Shown piece by piece: positions 9,270 through 18,164 of a DNA stretch of 64,000 bases (positions are counted from its first letter, which is position 1; the number at the start of each line of letters is the position of its first letter). This DNA comes from Mariniphaga sediminis (GTDB lineage: Bacteria; Bacteroidota; Bacteroidia; Bacteroidales; Prolixibacteraceae): assembly GCF_003573545.1 (NCBI RefSeq), contig NZ_QWET01000002.1:62001-126000 (forward strand). Reading direction: 5' to 3'. The notes below the pieces were generated by a model. That model did no database searches. It had not been told where the DNA came from and saw only the letters and a program-made list of their open reading frames with translations. Position numbers and translations under genes: made by a program.

Positions 9270-9683
9270 TCAGAGCGTAGCCCAAATCCGGGCCAGTGAG
9301 TGGCCGGACGCCTTCAGTTGCAAATCAAGAAAATAACCGAAAGGTGTTTGTGCTGTAGTGTATCCGCCGTTTTGCAACCGCTTTTCTGCCAAATCGAAAA
9401 CCTCCCTGGTAAATTCCACGGAGGCTTTGGAATCGGAAAGATGCGCAAACGAATGCAGAATTATTTTTGTGCAGTTGTTTTTGCGGGCGGTCCACTTCAG
9501 ATGGTTTACCAGCTTTTTCTCCCGGCTTTTTACATCGTTATCTTCATCTGTCTTTTCTATCTGGATAAATGCCAGAACAGAATCTGTAAAGCTGGCCCCT
9601 TCTGTTATTTCTTCTGCCGAATCCAGGTTTTTCTGCGCAGGAGTGTAACTGAATTCATCCACATACATCACAAGAACCTTCAT
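9270..9683 (-). CDS. stand-alone archaeal-type threonyl-tRNA synthetase editing domain (DTD-like fold)
   Basis: 137 aa. It matches the N-terminal editing domain of archaeal ThrRS (PF08915) over its whole length: MKVLVMYVDEFSY at the start, a SVLAFIQIEKTDE strand, KIILHSFAHLSDS in the middle and TPFGYFLDLQLKASGHSLA at the end. In archaeal enzymes this domain removes serine mischarged on tRNA-Thr and resembles D-aminoacyl-tRNA deacylase; the Tyr of PFGY and the Lys of KASGH correspond to its active-site region. No synthetase domain is attached, so it would act in trans, or on another small substrate. The ATG follows the TAG stop of the haem-binding gene with no spacer, so the two are translated from one mRNA. 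Confidence 0.82.
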   Translation of the reverse strand: MKVLVMYVDEFSYTPAQKNLDSAEEITEGASFTDSVLAFIQIEKTDEDNDVKSREKKLVNHLKWTARKNNCTKIILHSFAHLSDSKASVEFTREVFDLAEKRLQNGGYTTAQTPFGYFLDLQLKASGHSLARIWATL

Positions 9684-10154
9684 CTATTCCTCCATTTCTG
9701 TAAGCAATTCTTCACTCAGTTTTCCGGTCCATTCACACAACAAAGCCTTCTGTTCTTCCGACAATCTTGCACCGGGATACATTAGCTTGTATGACTTGAG
9801 AGGCATTTTCCCGTCCTCCACCTCTTCACACATTTTGTCCAGGGCAGATATCTTCTCCAACACATCCATATTGCCCCATTCCGATAAGTTTAATTCCTCC
9901 TTGCCGTTCACAACATGGCTGTTTACAAGCCATGAAGCCGGAGCAATGTGATTGTACCACCTGTACTTGGTTTGATTGGAATGGCAATCGAGACAGGAAG
10001 TTTTCAGCAGCGTTTTGATATCTTCCGGAACATCGGTTACTTCGAAAAGATGATCCCCTGTCATTTCTCCCTGGTTTTTCTCCGGTTGAAAAAACTGGAT
10101 TACAACAAGAGCTGTGATAAACAGAATAATAACGATGCGCAGAATTTTTTTCAT
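9684..10154 (-). CDS. haem-binding-domain protein with CxxCH motif (small exported cytochrome-like)
   Basis: 156 aa. The N-terminal hydrophobic segment IVIILFITALVVIQFF anchors or exports the protein. A haem-attachment motif SCLDCH lies at about residue 54, followed by SNQTKYRWYNHIAPASWLV, which is characteristic of the Haem_bd family (PF14376). DGKMPLKSYKLMYPGA further on holds a Met that could be the distal haem ligand. Expected role is periplasmic electron transfer or haem sensing, with no defined partner. It is followed without spacer by the ThrRS-editing-like gene and preceded by a second gene of the same family 193 bases upstream. Confidence 0.85.
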   Translation of the reverse strand: MKKILRIVIILFITALVVIQFFQPEKNQGEMTGDHLFEVTDVPEDIKTLLKTSCLDCHSNQTKYRWYNHIAPASWLVNSHVVNGKEELNLSEWGNMDVLEKISALDKMCEEVEDGKMPLKSYKLMYPGARLSEEQKALLCEWTGKLSEELLTEMEE

Positions 10155-10347
10155 CTCATTTGGATTGTTATTTCTAAAAATATTTATCTCATTTTATCAG
10201 ATATTTTAATGGGTATCCGATAAAGTGCACAAGCTCATTTCAATGGCCTCCCGGAAAATCATAACACTCCCCGCACACACAAAAAAGGCCAACGATAGTG
10301 GTTCCCCTAACGGGAAATGATTTTGTAACGCATTAAGAACTTAACAA

Positions 10348-10737
10348 TTAGCTCCCAATAAGCTTTTTAGCTTCTTTTTCAGCCCACTCTGTTAAAATTT
10401 TAATCTGCTCTTCCGTAAGTTTTTTTTCCGGTCTTTTTTCCAGGAATTTTTTAGGCGGCATATCCCCTTCTTCCACCACCTTGGCAATATCTTTCAATTT
10501 TGTGATTTTACGAACTTTCTGTAAGTCATCAAGCGTTTTAAAATCAAGTTCTTCCCGGGCATCCTCGTTCTGCGAATCAGTATTGTGACATCCAAAGCAC
10601 GACTGATCGATAATGGCATTCACCTCCTTGGGCATTGTCGTTTTACTCTTATCAGAAACTGTTCTAAAAGATGTATTCAGAATAAGAATGCCGGAAAAAA
10701 CTGTTGCAATCAAAAAAACGGGGAATAATACTTTCAT
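10348..10737 (-). CDS. small haem-binding-domain protein with CxxCH motif
   Basis: 129 aa. An N-terminal signal or anchor (LFPVFLIATVFSGILIL) precedes the haem motif SCFGCH at about residue 46. DMPPKKFLEKRPEKKLTEEQ (about 94-113) carries the MPP motif that often supplies the axial Met, and the protein ends in a Lys/Glu-rich helix. It belongs to the same family as the neighbour at 9684-10154 but is shorter and lacks the YRWYNH stretch. The 193-base gap between them holds no clear terminator, so they may or may not be co-transcribed. Electron-transfer role inferred from the haem motif. Confidence 0.8.
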   Translation of the reverse strand: MKVLFPVFLIATVFSGILILNTSFRTVSDKSKTTMPKEVNAIIDQSCFGCHNTDSQNEDAREELDFKTLDDLQKVRKITKLKDIAKVVEEGDMPPKKFLEKRPEKKLTEEQIKILTEWAEKEAKKLIGS

Positions 10738-10882
10738 AATTCATTTCGTTTTAAGTGAAGATAATTTTTGTTTAATATACGGTATAATTTAAAAAAACAC
10801 AATAGAGGCCGGAAAGTTGACTCCATTTTCCTTCATGGGGTGAATTTTAAAACCGATAAAAGTGCTCTCTGATTTTAAATAT

Positions 10883-10890
10883 TAACTTTG
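10883..10890 (+). promoter_or_regulatory. Bacteroidetes -7 box upstream of the secreted protease gene
   Basis: TAACTTTG fits the Bacteroidetes -7 consensus TAnnTTTG exactly and sits 20 bases before the ATG at 10911. No clear TTTG -33 box is found at the expected spacing, so confidence is moderate. It would drive the protease and the ABC transporter genes that follow. Confidence 0.45.
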
Positions 10891-10910
10891 GCGAAAAAGT
10901 ATAAGAAAGG

Positions 10911-13094
10911 ATGCGTTGGTTTTTTTTGACAGTGTTTTTCCTGTTTTCAACAACCTGTGTTGTAACAGGTCAGGTTTCAAGTGGGGGCACCCCCCTCAAA
11001 GTTCCGATACTAAAAAGCCGTGGAATCCCTGTAAAAACAATGCCAGAGTTGAACAACAAAGCGTTGCAGCAACAGGCAGCTGAACAGCGCCAGCAGGGAA
11101 ACAGACTGAAAGCCTTTCAGTTTGCCCATACGTTTCAGGTACATCTTTCGCCCGAAACAGATGGTTTATGGACAAACAATATCGATGGATTTGACATTTG
11201 GCAATTGAAAATCCGTTCAAAAGATGCCTTTTCTATACAACTGATTTTTGATCGGTTTAAACTCCCGTACAATGCCCGGCTGTTCCTTTTCAGCGAAAAA
11301 GAAGGGAAACACCTTGGGGCATTTACTTCAATCAACAACAAGGCCTCGGGAAAATTTGCCGTGGCGCCCCTGGCTGGCGATGAACTGGTTGTTCAGTATG
11401 AAGTGCCGGCCGGCCACAACGGTAAAAATGATTTTGTCATTTCCAATGTAAACCACGATTTTATAGGAATTTTAAAATTTAGCGACCGGCGCCCATTGGG
11501 GACCGCAGCGGGTGAATGCAATATCGATATCCATTGTGAAGCAGGAAGCGACTGGGAAGATCCCAAAGATGCCGTTTGCCGGATAATAACCACAAAAAAC
11601 AACAAAGCAGAGATTTGTACAGGTACGCTGATAAACAATACGGCCGAAGATCAAAAACCGTATGTTATTACAGCCGCCCATTGTATTGAGAAGGCCCAAT
11701 TTGCCGAAACATCCGTTTTTACGTTTAATTACGAAAGTCCTTACTGTGCCCCGCTGGATGGCGATCCGGGGAATTCGGTATCGAACGCTGTGCTGCGGGC
11801 CATTTCCGACAGCCTCGATTTTGCCCTGGTAGAACTAAGCCTGGTTCCTCCTCCTGAATATCGGCCTTACTATGCCGGATGGGATAACCGTCAGGTTTTA
11901 CCCGATTCTTCTACCAGTATCCACCATCCGCAGGGCGACATTAAAAAAATTGCTTACGACAGTGATTCGCCTGTTTATTCCAATTTTCTTTCTGACTACA
12001 CACCCAAAGGGTTTATACGCATTTTACGATGGGATGGCGGTGTCACTGAACATGGCTCTTCAGGCGGGCCATTATTCAATCCCGACCAAAACCTGATCGG
12101 AACCCTTACCGGCGGGTCCGCCCTTTGCAGCGATCCCCGGAACGACTATTTCTCGCGTTTTGAAATGGCCTGGGAATTTCGGGCTGATATTTCCAAACAG
12201 TTAAAACACTGGCTCGACCCACTTAATTCCGGCGCTACTATTTTGCAAGGGAAGAGGTTTTATACCGACGAAGAACTGTGCATGGCTTTTACCAACCTGG
12301 AGGATTTTGATGAACATGAAAATATTGTCCTGCAAAACGAAAATCAGTTTGCCGGATACTGGGGTGGAACCAACAACATTGGAATTACCGGGTTTGCCGA
12401 ACGGTTTTCCATCCCGGGAAATGAACAGTTCTACGGTGTATCCCTTGGAGTTGGAAAAGTAATACTCTCGGGCGGCACCGACAGTGAAATTACGGTAACT
12501 GTTTACAATGGAAATTCTCCTGGTACAGTTATCCATTCAGAAACAGTTAAAATAAACAGCCTTGTTTCCGATGCCATGAATTTTATCGGGTTCTCCGAAA
12601 TGGTGGAGCCTGCCGATACCTTTTTTGTGGGATTTGAGTTAAGCAACCTGGCTCCTCAGGATACTTTTGTGGTGTATCAATCATTACGGCAACCCGAAAA
12701 GGAAAACTTTTTCTGGTTCAAACAAAATAACGAATGGTACAATTTCCAGACATCCAACAATGACAACTATTGCATCGCAAATGCATTTGAACTGATTGCC
12801 TGCAACGTGGATGCACTGGCCAACGATACGCCATTGGTAAATAACCCGACAGATGCGCTGATTTATCCCAACCCGGCCCACTCCGGTTTTACCTTTGAAG
12901 CCGGGCAGGAAATCGATCCCGAAAATATCCGCGTATTCAATCTTATTGGGCAGGAGGTTCAGGCGAAACTGGGAAACCACCGGAATAAAAAAATTCAAAT
13001 TGATTTGTCGGGTAACATTCCGGGCGTTTACTTTGTCCGCTTAAAAACCGGGGAGGGAATGGTGTCGAAAAAGGTTACCTATATGCCCTGGTAA
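10911..13094 (+). CDS. secreted trypsin-like serine protease with type IX secretion C-terminal domain
   Basis: 727 aa. Signal peptide residues 1 to about 20 (ending around CVVTGQ), then a beta-rich prodomain to about residue 200. The catalytic domain has a chymotrypsin-fold triad: TAAHC (His), DSLDFALVEL (Asp) and EHGSSGGPLF (Ser), resembling lysyl endopeptidase-like proteases. A beta-sandwich region follows, then the T9SS sorting domain: YPNPAHSGFTFE, RVFNLIGQEV and GVYFVRLKTGEG, ending KKVTYMPW. The product should be exported to the surface or medium. The substrate-binding lipoprotein gene starts only 10 bases downstream, so protease and metal-chelate importer are probably one operon. Confidence 0.9.
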   Translation: MRWFFLTVFFLFSTTCVVTGQVSSGGTPLKVPILKSRGIPVKTMPELNNKALQQQAAEQRQQGNRLKAFQFAHTFQVHLSPETDGLWTNNIDGFDIWQLKIRSKDAFSIQLIFDRFKLPYNARLFLFSEKEGKHLGAFTSINNKASGKFAVAPLAGDELVVQYEVPAGHNGKNDFVISNVNHDFIGILKFSDRRPLGTAAGECNIDIHCEAGSDWEDPKDAVCRIITTKNNKAEICTGTLINNTAEDQKPYVITAAHCIEKAQFAETSVFTFNYESPYCAPLDGDPGNSVSNAVLRAISDSLDFALVELSLVPPPEYRPYYAGWDNRQVLPDSSTSIHHPQGDIKKIAYDSDSPVYSNFLSDYTPKGFIRILRWDGGVTEHGSSGGPLFNPDQNLIGTLTGGSALCSDPRNDYFSRFEMAWEFRADISKQLKHWLDPLNSGATILQGKRFYTDEELCMAFTNLEDFDEHENIVLQNENQFAGYWGGTNNIGITGFAERFSIPGNEQFYGVSLGVGKVILSGGTDSEITVTVYNGNSPGTVIHSETVKINSLVSDAMNFIGFSEMVEPADTFFVGFELSNLAPQDTFVVYQSLRQPEKENFFWFKQNNEWYNFQTSNNDNYCIANAFELIACNVDALANDTPLVNNPTDALIYPNPAHSGFTFEAGQEIDPENIRVFNLIGQEVQAKLGNHRNKKIQIDLSGNIPGVYFVRLKTGEGMVSKKVTYMPW

Positions 13095-13104
13095 AAAAAC
13101 AGAT

Positions 13105-14229
13105 ATGAACCGCTTGATATTTTTTATTCTATCGCTCTACATTTTCACAGGCTGCGCAAATCCGGAAAAAAAACCGGATAGAAGAGTCAGTTCCAATCAA
13201 AATGCACATGGTTTTCAGATAGAAAAGTCCGGAGAACTGACCCGGCTTACTGTTTTTAATCCATGGGAAAAGGCAGAAAATGTTTCATTCGAATATTTTT
13301 TAGTAAAAAAAACGGCAACAATACCTGATTCTCTCACAGGGAGAAGAGTCATTAAAACCCCGGTAGAACGTGTTATTTGTCTTTCTACCACTCACCTGGC
13401 ATTTTTGGAAGCGCTTAACGAAACCATGGCGGTTTCAGGCATTTCAGGACGGCAATATGTTTCAAACCAAAAAATAAGGGCCCGGATGGATCAGGGCGAG
13501 GTTCCGGATGTGGGGTATGGCCAGAATCTCAACTACGAGCTGATTCTAAACCAGAAGCCCGAACTGATAATGGTTTACGGGATTGGAAGTGAAGTAACAA
13601 GCCACACCCAAAAGCTGGAAGAATTGGGAGTTCCTGTAATTATGGTAGCGGAATACCTGGAAGAAACGCCGCTTGGAAAAGCAGAGTGGATAAAGTTTAT
13701 AGGAACACTTTTTCAAAAAGAAAAAGAAGCGGAAGAATATTTTCGTCAGGTAGCAGAAGAATACAATCGCCTGAAGAAGCTGGCCGCCGGGAAAACAGAC
13801 AAACCCAAAGTACTGGTAGGGTCGCCGTATCGCGATACCTGGTGGGTGCCAGGGGGAAATAATTACCTGGCCAATTTGATTGCCGATGCCGGGGGTCTTT
13901 ATCTCGGAAAGGAAAACCCTTCGCATGAAAGTTATGTCATTTCATTTGAAAATGCCCTGGCCTGGGGCAATGAGGCTGATGTTTGGATTAACATGAGCAA
14001 CCTGGCTTCCAAAGAAGAGATCCTGTCAGTGGATCAGCGATTCAAAAGTTTCAGCGTGTTTAATGAAGGCAAAATATACAACAATATCAAGCGGCTTAGT
14101 AATCATGGCGGAAATGACTTCTGGGAAAGCGGCACGATAAATCCCCACATCGTGTTGCGCGATTTAATTACTATTTTTCATCCGGATTTGACGGAAAAAG
14201 AAACGACATATTATCAGGAAATTGAATGA
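13105..14229 (+). CDS. BtuF/FecB-type substrate-binding lipoprotein of an ABC importer
   Basis: 374 aa. Lipobox FTGC (Cys about residue 17). The binding fold starts with TPVERVICLSTTHLAFLEAL (about 86-105), continues with DVGYGQNLNYELILNQKPELIMVY and ends with NPHIVLRDLITIFHPDL, the standard order for periplasmic-binding family 2 proteins that take up cobamides, haem or ferric siderophores. The ligand cannot be decided from sequence, and no cobalamin riboswitch was recognised upstream. The stop overlaps the permease start (ATGA), indicating coupled translation. Confidence 0.88.
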   Translation: MNRLIFFILSLYIFTGCANPEKKPDRRVSSNQNAHGFQIEKSGELTRLTVFNPWEKAENVSFEYFLVKKTATIPDSLTGRRVIKTPVERVICLSTTHLAFLEALNETMAVSGISGRQYVSNQKIRARMDQGEVPDVGYGQNLNYELILNQKPELIMVYGIGSEVTSHTQKLEELGVPVIMVAEYLEETPLGKAEWIKFIGTLFQKEKEAEEYFRQVAEEYNRLKKLAAGKTDKPKVLVGSPYRDTWWVPGGNNYLANLIADAGGLYLGKENPSHESYVISFENALAWGNEADVWINMSNLASKEEILSVDQRFKSFSVFNEGKIYNNIKRLSNHGGNDFWESGTINPHIVLRDLITIFHPDLTEKETTYYQEIE

Positions 14230-15278
14230 AACCTTTAACCCAACATAAAAAACAACCATTGGGGCTGATGTTTTTTATACTCGCCATTCTATTTGTGTTG
14301 TTTTTCATTGCCGATTTATTGCTGGGTTCCATCATCATCCCGGTAAAGCAGGTACTCCTGGCTCTTTTTACTTCTCCGGCTGATTCCGGGGAAACGTTCC
14401 GCACGATTATTCTCGACTTCCGGTTGCCCAAAGCACTGACGGCCGTACTTACCGGCGCCGCGCTATCGCTGAGCGGCCTGCAAATGCAGACTGTCTTTCG
14501 CAACCCACTTGCCGGGCCTTATGTACTGGGGATTAGCGCCGGGGCCAGCCTGGGTGTTGCCTTATTTGTTCTGGCATTCTCATCGGTAATGGCATGGGGC
14601 ATCTTCTCTTCTACCGGGGCATGGTCGCTGGCCCTCGTTGCCTGGGCTGGTTCGTTTCTGGTAATGTTGCTGGTGCTGTATGTTTCCGCCCGGGTAAACG
14701 ATATTATGACGCTACTTATCCTTGGCATCCTGTTTTCGAGCGCAGTAGCTGCCATTGTCAGTATTTTACAATATTTTAGCAATGAGTCTATGCTAAAGGC
14801 ATTCATTATCTGGACAATGGGAAGCCTTGGAAGCGTTACCAAATCGCAACTCATGGTATTGGCGCCGGCCATTGGCGCCGGTATTCTTTTGGCATTTATG
14901 AAAATCAAAGATTTAAATGCATTCCTTTTGGGAGAAGATTATGCGCGTTCGTTGGGGGTTTCCATTAAAACCAGCCGCATTATTATTTTCCTGAGCACCA
15001 GCTTACTGGCCGGAACCATCACGGCTTTCTGCGGCCCTATCGGTTTTATCGGGATTGCGGTTCCACACATTTGCCGTGTTATTTTTAAAACAGCCAACCA
15101 CCTGGTGCTTGTCCCGGCCGTCATTTTAACAGGAAGTACTGTAATGCTTTTCAGCGACATTGTTTCGCAGCTTCCGGGTATGCAAACCACGCTGCCTGTC
15201 AATTCGGTGACAGCCCTTATTGGCATTCCCATTATTGTTTGGATGATCGTTAAAAACAGAAAATTTGTTTCAGTTTAA
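14226..15278 (+). CDS. FecCD/BtuC-type ABC transporter permease
   Basis: 350 aa, about the length of BtuC/FecD permeases. It is highly hydrophobic with about nine or ten membrane helices. Family features include DFRLPKALTAVLTGAALSLSG (about 59-79), MQTVFRNPLAGPYVLGISAG, and GFIGIAVPHICRVIF (about 276-290), the loop that meets the ATPase. It forms the membrane channel for the substrate delivered by the lipoprotein upstream. Start overlaps that gene by 4 bases and its stop overlaps the ATPase start by one, so the three genes form one tightly coupled unit. Confidence 0.92.
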   Translation: MKPLTQHKKQPLGLMFFILAILFVLFFIADLLLGSIIIPVKQVLLALFTSPADSGETFRTIILDFRLPKALTAVLTGAALSLSGLQMQTVFRNPLAGPYVLGISAGASLGVALFVLAFSSVMAWGIFSSTGAWSLALVAWAGSFLVMLLVLYVSARVNDIMTLLILGILFSSAVAAIVSILQYFSNESMLKAFIIWTMGSLGSVTKSQLMVLAPAIGAGILLAFMKIKDLNAFLLGEDYARSLGVSIKTSRIIIFLSTSLLAGTITAFCGPIGFIGIAVPHICRVIFKTANHLVLVPAVILTGSTVMLFSDIVSQLPGMQTTLPVNSVTALIGIPIIVWMIVKNRKFVSV

Positions 15279-16273
15279 TGAAAAAAGAGAAGATTAATAT
15301 TGAACTGAAACAGCTTTCAGTAGGTTACAAGCAGCCCGGAGAAGCCCCGCTGGAGATACTGAAAAATGTAAACCTGACGGCAGCCCCCGGAGAAATGGTA
15401 GCGTTAATCGGCAGTAACGGAATTGGCAAAAGTACCCTGCTGCGCACCCTGGCCGGTTTTCAGCCCTGGTTTGCCGGAGGTATCCGAATCGGAGACAAAG
15501 GACTAAAAGCGCTTGGTCCTAAAGAAACAGCCCAAACCATAAGTTTTGTTTCTACCGAAAATATCCGTGTGCCCAATCTTTCGGTTTTCGATTTGGTGGC
15601 TTTTGGACGTTTCCCTTATACCAACTGGATCGGGATGCTTTCGGAGGAGGACACATCCATTGTTGAAGAAGCTATTGAGAAGGTGGGACTTTGTGGATTT
15701 GAACACCGGTCGGTTATGCAAATCAGCGACGGTGAAAGGCAGCGGGCCATGATTGCCCGGGCGCTGGCGCAGGATACGCCGGTGATTATACTGGATGAAC
15801 CAACTGCTTATCTTGATGTAAGCAACAAGTACGAAATTTTCCATCTGCTCCAGCTGCTGGCAGGCGAAAAAGGAAAAACAGTTGTGCTCTCCACGCACGA
15901 CCTGAATATTGCCCTGCGCGAAGTAGATAAGCTTTGGATTGTTACTGAATCCGGGAATTACCAGGGGGCGCCCGAAGATGCTGCACTGAAAGGATGGCTC
16001 AACCATCTTTTCAAAAATGAAAACATTGGCTTTGATGAGAAAGAAGGCGAGTTTTTCTTTAAAAAAGAATTTAGGGCCAAAGTAAGAGTAGAGGGCGAAG
16101 GACTGCCGCTCATCTGGACCCTGCGCGCCCTCAACCGGAAAGGATACCAGATTGTAATGCAGGCTGAACCCGATTTCCGGGTAGTGGTAAAAGAAAACTG
16201 CTGGCAACTGGAATCCGGCAATACAACAATAGAATTCCAGAGTATTTACCGGCTTCTGGCTTTTTTGGAATAA
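15278..16273 (+). CDS. FecE/BtuD-type ABC transporter ATPase with C-terminal extension
   Basis: 331 aa; family members are usually 250-270. Walker A is GSNGIGKST (about 46-54), the signature is ISDGERQRA in place of LSGGQ, Walker B is VIILDEPTAYLD (about 170) and the switch His lies in STHDLN. After the nucleotide-binding domain there are about 90 extra residues (from about 240) beginning LKGWLNHLFKNENIGFDEKEG and ending in an IYRLLAFLE helix. The extension may be regulatory; similar tails occur in some Bacteroidota relatives, but I could not test this. It powers the importer encoded by the two preceding genes. Confidence 0.9.
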   Translation: MKKEKINIELKQLSVGYKQPGEAPLEILKNVNLTAAPGEMVALIGSNGIGKSTLLRTLAGFQPWFAGGIRIGDKGLKALGPKETAQTISFVSTENIRVPNLSVFDLVAFGRFPYTNWIGMLSEEDTSIVEEAIEKVGLCGFEHRSVMQISDGERQRAMIARALAQDTPVIILDEPTAYLDVSNKYEIFHLLQLLAGEKGKTVVLSTHDLNIALREVDKLWIVTESGNYQGAPEDAALKGWLNHLFKNENIGFDEKEGEFFFKKEFRAKVRVEGEGLPLIWTLRALNRKGYQIVMQAEPDFRVVVKENCWQLESGNTTIEFQSIYRLLAFLE

Positions 16274-16443
16274 AAAATATTTTAACCGAAATTTCACGCC
16301 TGAACCAAACACAAAAAAGTTTTATAGCCGCAACAATGATTGTGTCTTTCACATTATTTTGAACCTGTACTACTCCCTTTCCTCTTTGTAGCCATAGCAT
16401 ATTCCAAACATTTAGTAATTTTACCTTTTTAGAAATCACAACA

Positions 16444-18108
16444 ATGAAAGAAATAGAAATCTATTGCCACAACACACGCTCAAAACACACCTATCCGATG
16501 GGCGCCTCCCTTATGGACATAAGCCGTGATTTGAACATTCAATTAAAAAACGTTGTATGCGGAGCCATAGTAAACAACCAGGTACGCGAACTCTCCTTTT
16601 GCTTGGTAAAACCAAAGCACATTGAATTTTTCGACGTTTCGCACCCCGACGGGATACGCATGTATATCCGCAGTTTGATTTTTGTATTGTACGCTGCAGT
16701 AAAGGAATCATTTCCTCATGTTTTGCTGCGCATTCGCAAAGGTATATCAAACGGTTATTTTTGCGAACTCTCCGGTTTTGGCAGGGAAATTACCGAACCT
16801 GATATCCATGCTATAAAAAACGAGATGCACGAACTGATTGCCCAAAACATTCCTTTCATAAAAAAAGGACTGCTTACAGAAGATGTGGTAGATCATTTGG
16901 TTAAGGAAGGTCTGGAAGAAAAAGCCCAGCTTTTTGAACAGAAGGGACATTTATATTCCAGTCTTTATTTTCTGAACGATTTGGGAAATTATTTTTACGG
17001 TCACCTGCTGCCCTCAACAGGCTACATCAGCAATTTCGACCTGGTTAAATATTTCGACGGTTTGCTGTTGCGGGTTCCCAACCCCGATAATTTTAACGAG
17101 TTGCAGGAAGCGCCGGAACAAAAAAAACTATTTGAAATTTACCAGGAACACAAAGACTGGGCGCAAATTTTGGACGTGGCAACCGTTTCAAACCTCAATG
17201 AATTCACCCTGAAGAAAAAAGGCGGGTACATTATAAAAATTTCCGAAGCGCTGCATGAAAAGAAAATCGCCGAAATTGCCAACCAAATTCATGAACGCGA
17301 CGGAGATATACGCATGGTGTTGGTGGCTGGTCCGTCAGCCTCCGGAAAAACAACCTTTAGCAAACGACTGGGCGTACAACTGGCGGTGAACGGACTTCGT
17401 CCTTTCCAGGTTTCACTCGACGATTATTTTGTTGACCGGGAACATACCCCTCGTGACGAACATGGAAATTTTGATTTTGAATCTCTGGATGCCATCGACA
17501 TTGATTTCTTTAACGAACAGCTTCTTGATTTACTGAAGGGGAAAGAGGTGCAACTTCCCAAGTTTGATTTTCACAGGGGGCGGCGTTTTATGAATGGAGA
17601 TCATCTGCGATTGCGTACCGGTGACATCCTGATTGTTGAGGGAATTCATGGCATGAACCCACGACTGCTTCCCAGGATCGAAGAAAAAAGCACCTTCAAA
17701 ATTTTCATTTCAGCGCTTACCCAGATCTCCATGGACGAACATACCCACATTTCCACTTCCGACAACCGACTGATCCGCCGGATAATTCGCGACAGCAAAT
17801 ACCGCGGTTACGGGGCTGCCGAAACCATTAAACGCTGGCCTTCGGTAAGAAAAGGGGAAGAGCGGAATATTTTCCCTTATCAGGAGAATGCCGATGTGAT
17901 GTTTAACTCAGCCACCCCGTATGAACTTGGCGTGCTGAAAAAATATGCAGATCCGTTGCTGAAACTGGTACTTGAAAACCAAACGGAATACATGGAAGCT
18001 ATGCGGCTACTGAAATTTCTGTCATTTTTCAAACCCATCGACGATGAGGAAATACCCCCAACTTCTCTCATCAGAGAGTTTTTGGGAGGAAGTAGCTTTT
18101 TGTATTAA
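16444..18108 (+). CDS. nucleoside (uridine-type) kinase with ThrRS-like TGS and SAD-like N-terminal domains
   Basis: 554 aa. The N-terminus (about 1-60) is a TGS domain and about 60-200 resembles the second additional domain of ThrRS/AlaRS. The C-terminal half is a phosphoribulokinase/uridine kinase domain: Walker A GPSASGKTTFSKRLG (about 299-313), then SLDDYFVDREHTPRDE and LIVEGIHGMNP. This architecture is standard in Bacteroidota and annotated as nucleoside kinase or uridine kinase; the usual reaction is ATP-dependent phosphorylation of uridine/cytidine. The role of the tRNA-synthetase-like half is unknown. Transcribed alone or with sodB downstream (56-base gap). Confidence 0.87.
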   Translation: MKEIEIYCHNTRSKHTYPMGASLMDISRDLNIQLKNVVCGAIVNNQVRELSFCLVKPKHIEFFDVSHPDGIRMYIRSLIFVLYAAVKESFPHVLLRIRKGISNGYFCELSGFGREITEPDIHAIKNEMHELIAQNIPFIKKGLLTEDVVDHLVKEGLEEKAQLFEQKGHLYSSLYFLNDLGNYFYGHLLPSTGYISNFDLVKYFDGLLLRVPNPDNFNELQEAPEQKKLFEIYQEHKDWAQILDVATVSNLNEFTLKKKGGYIIKISEALHEKKIAEIANQIHERDGDIRMVLVAGPSASGKTTFSKRLGVQLAVNGLRPFQVSLDDYFVDREHTPRDEHGNFDFESLDAIDIDFFNEQLLDLLKGKEVQLPKFDFHRGRRFMNGDHLRLRTGDILIVEGIHGMNPRLLPRIEEKSTFKIFISALTQISMDEHTHISTSDNRLIRRIIRDSKYRGYGAAETIKRWPSVRKGEERNIFPYQENADVMFNSATPYELGVLKKYADPLLKLVLENQTEYMEAMRLLKFLSFFKPIDDEEIPPTSLIREFLGGSSFLY

Positions 18109-18164
18109 TTTTCTTTACCTTTAAACAAAAATCAAAAAATATTTCACCTTTAAACTGATATATT

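Noticed and set aside
13000-13110. Cobalamin riboswitch or other leader before the ABC importer
   Set aside because: Only 10 bases separate the genes, and no B12-box-like sequence was seen upstream of the protease gene either.
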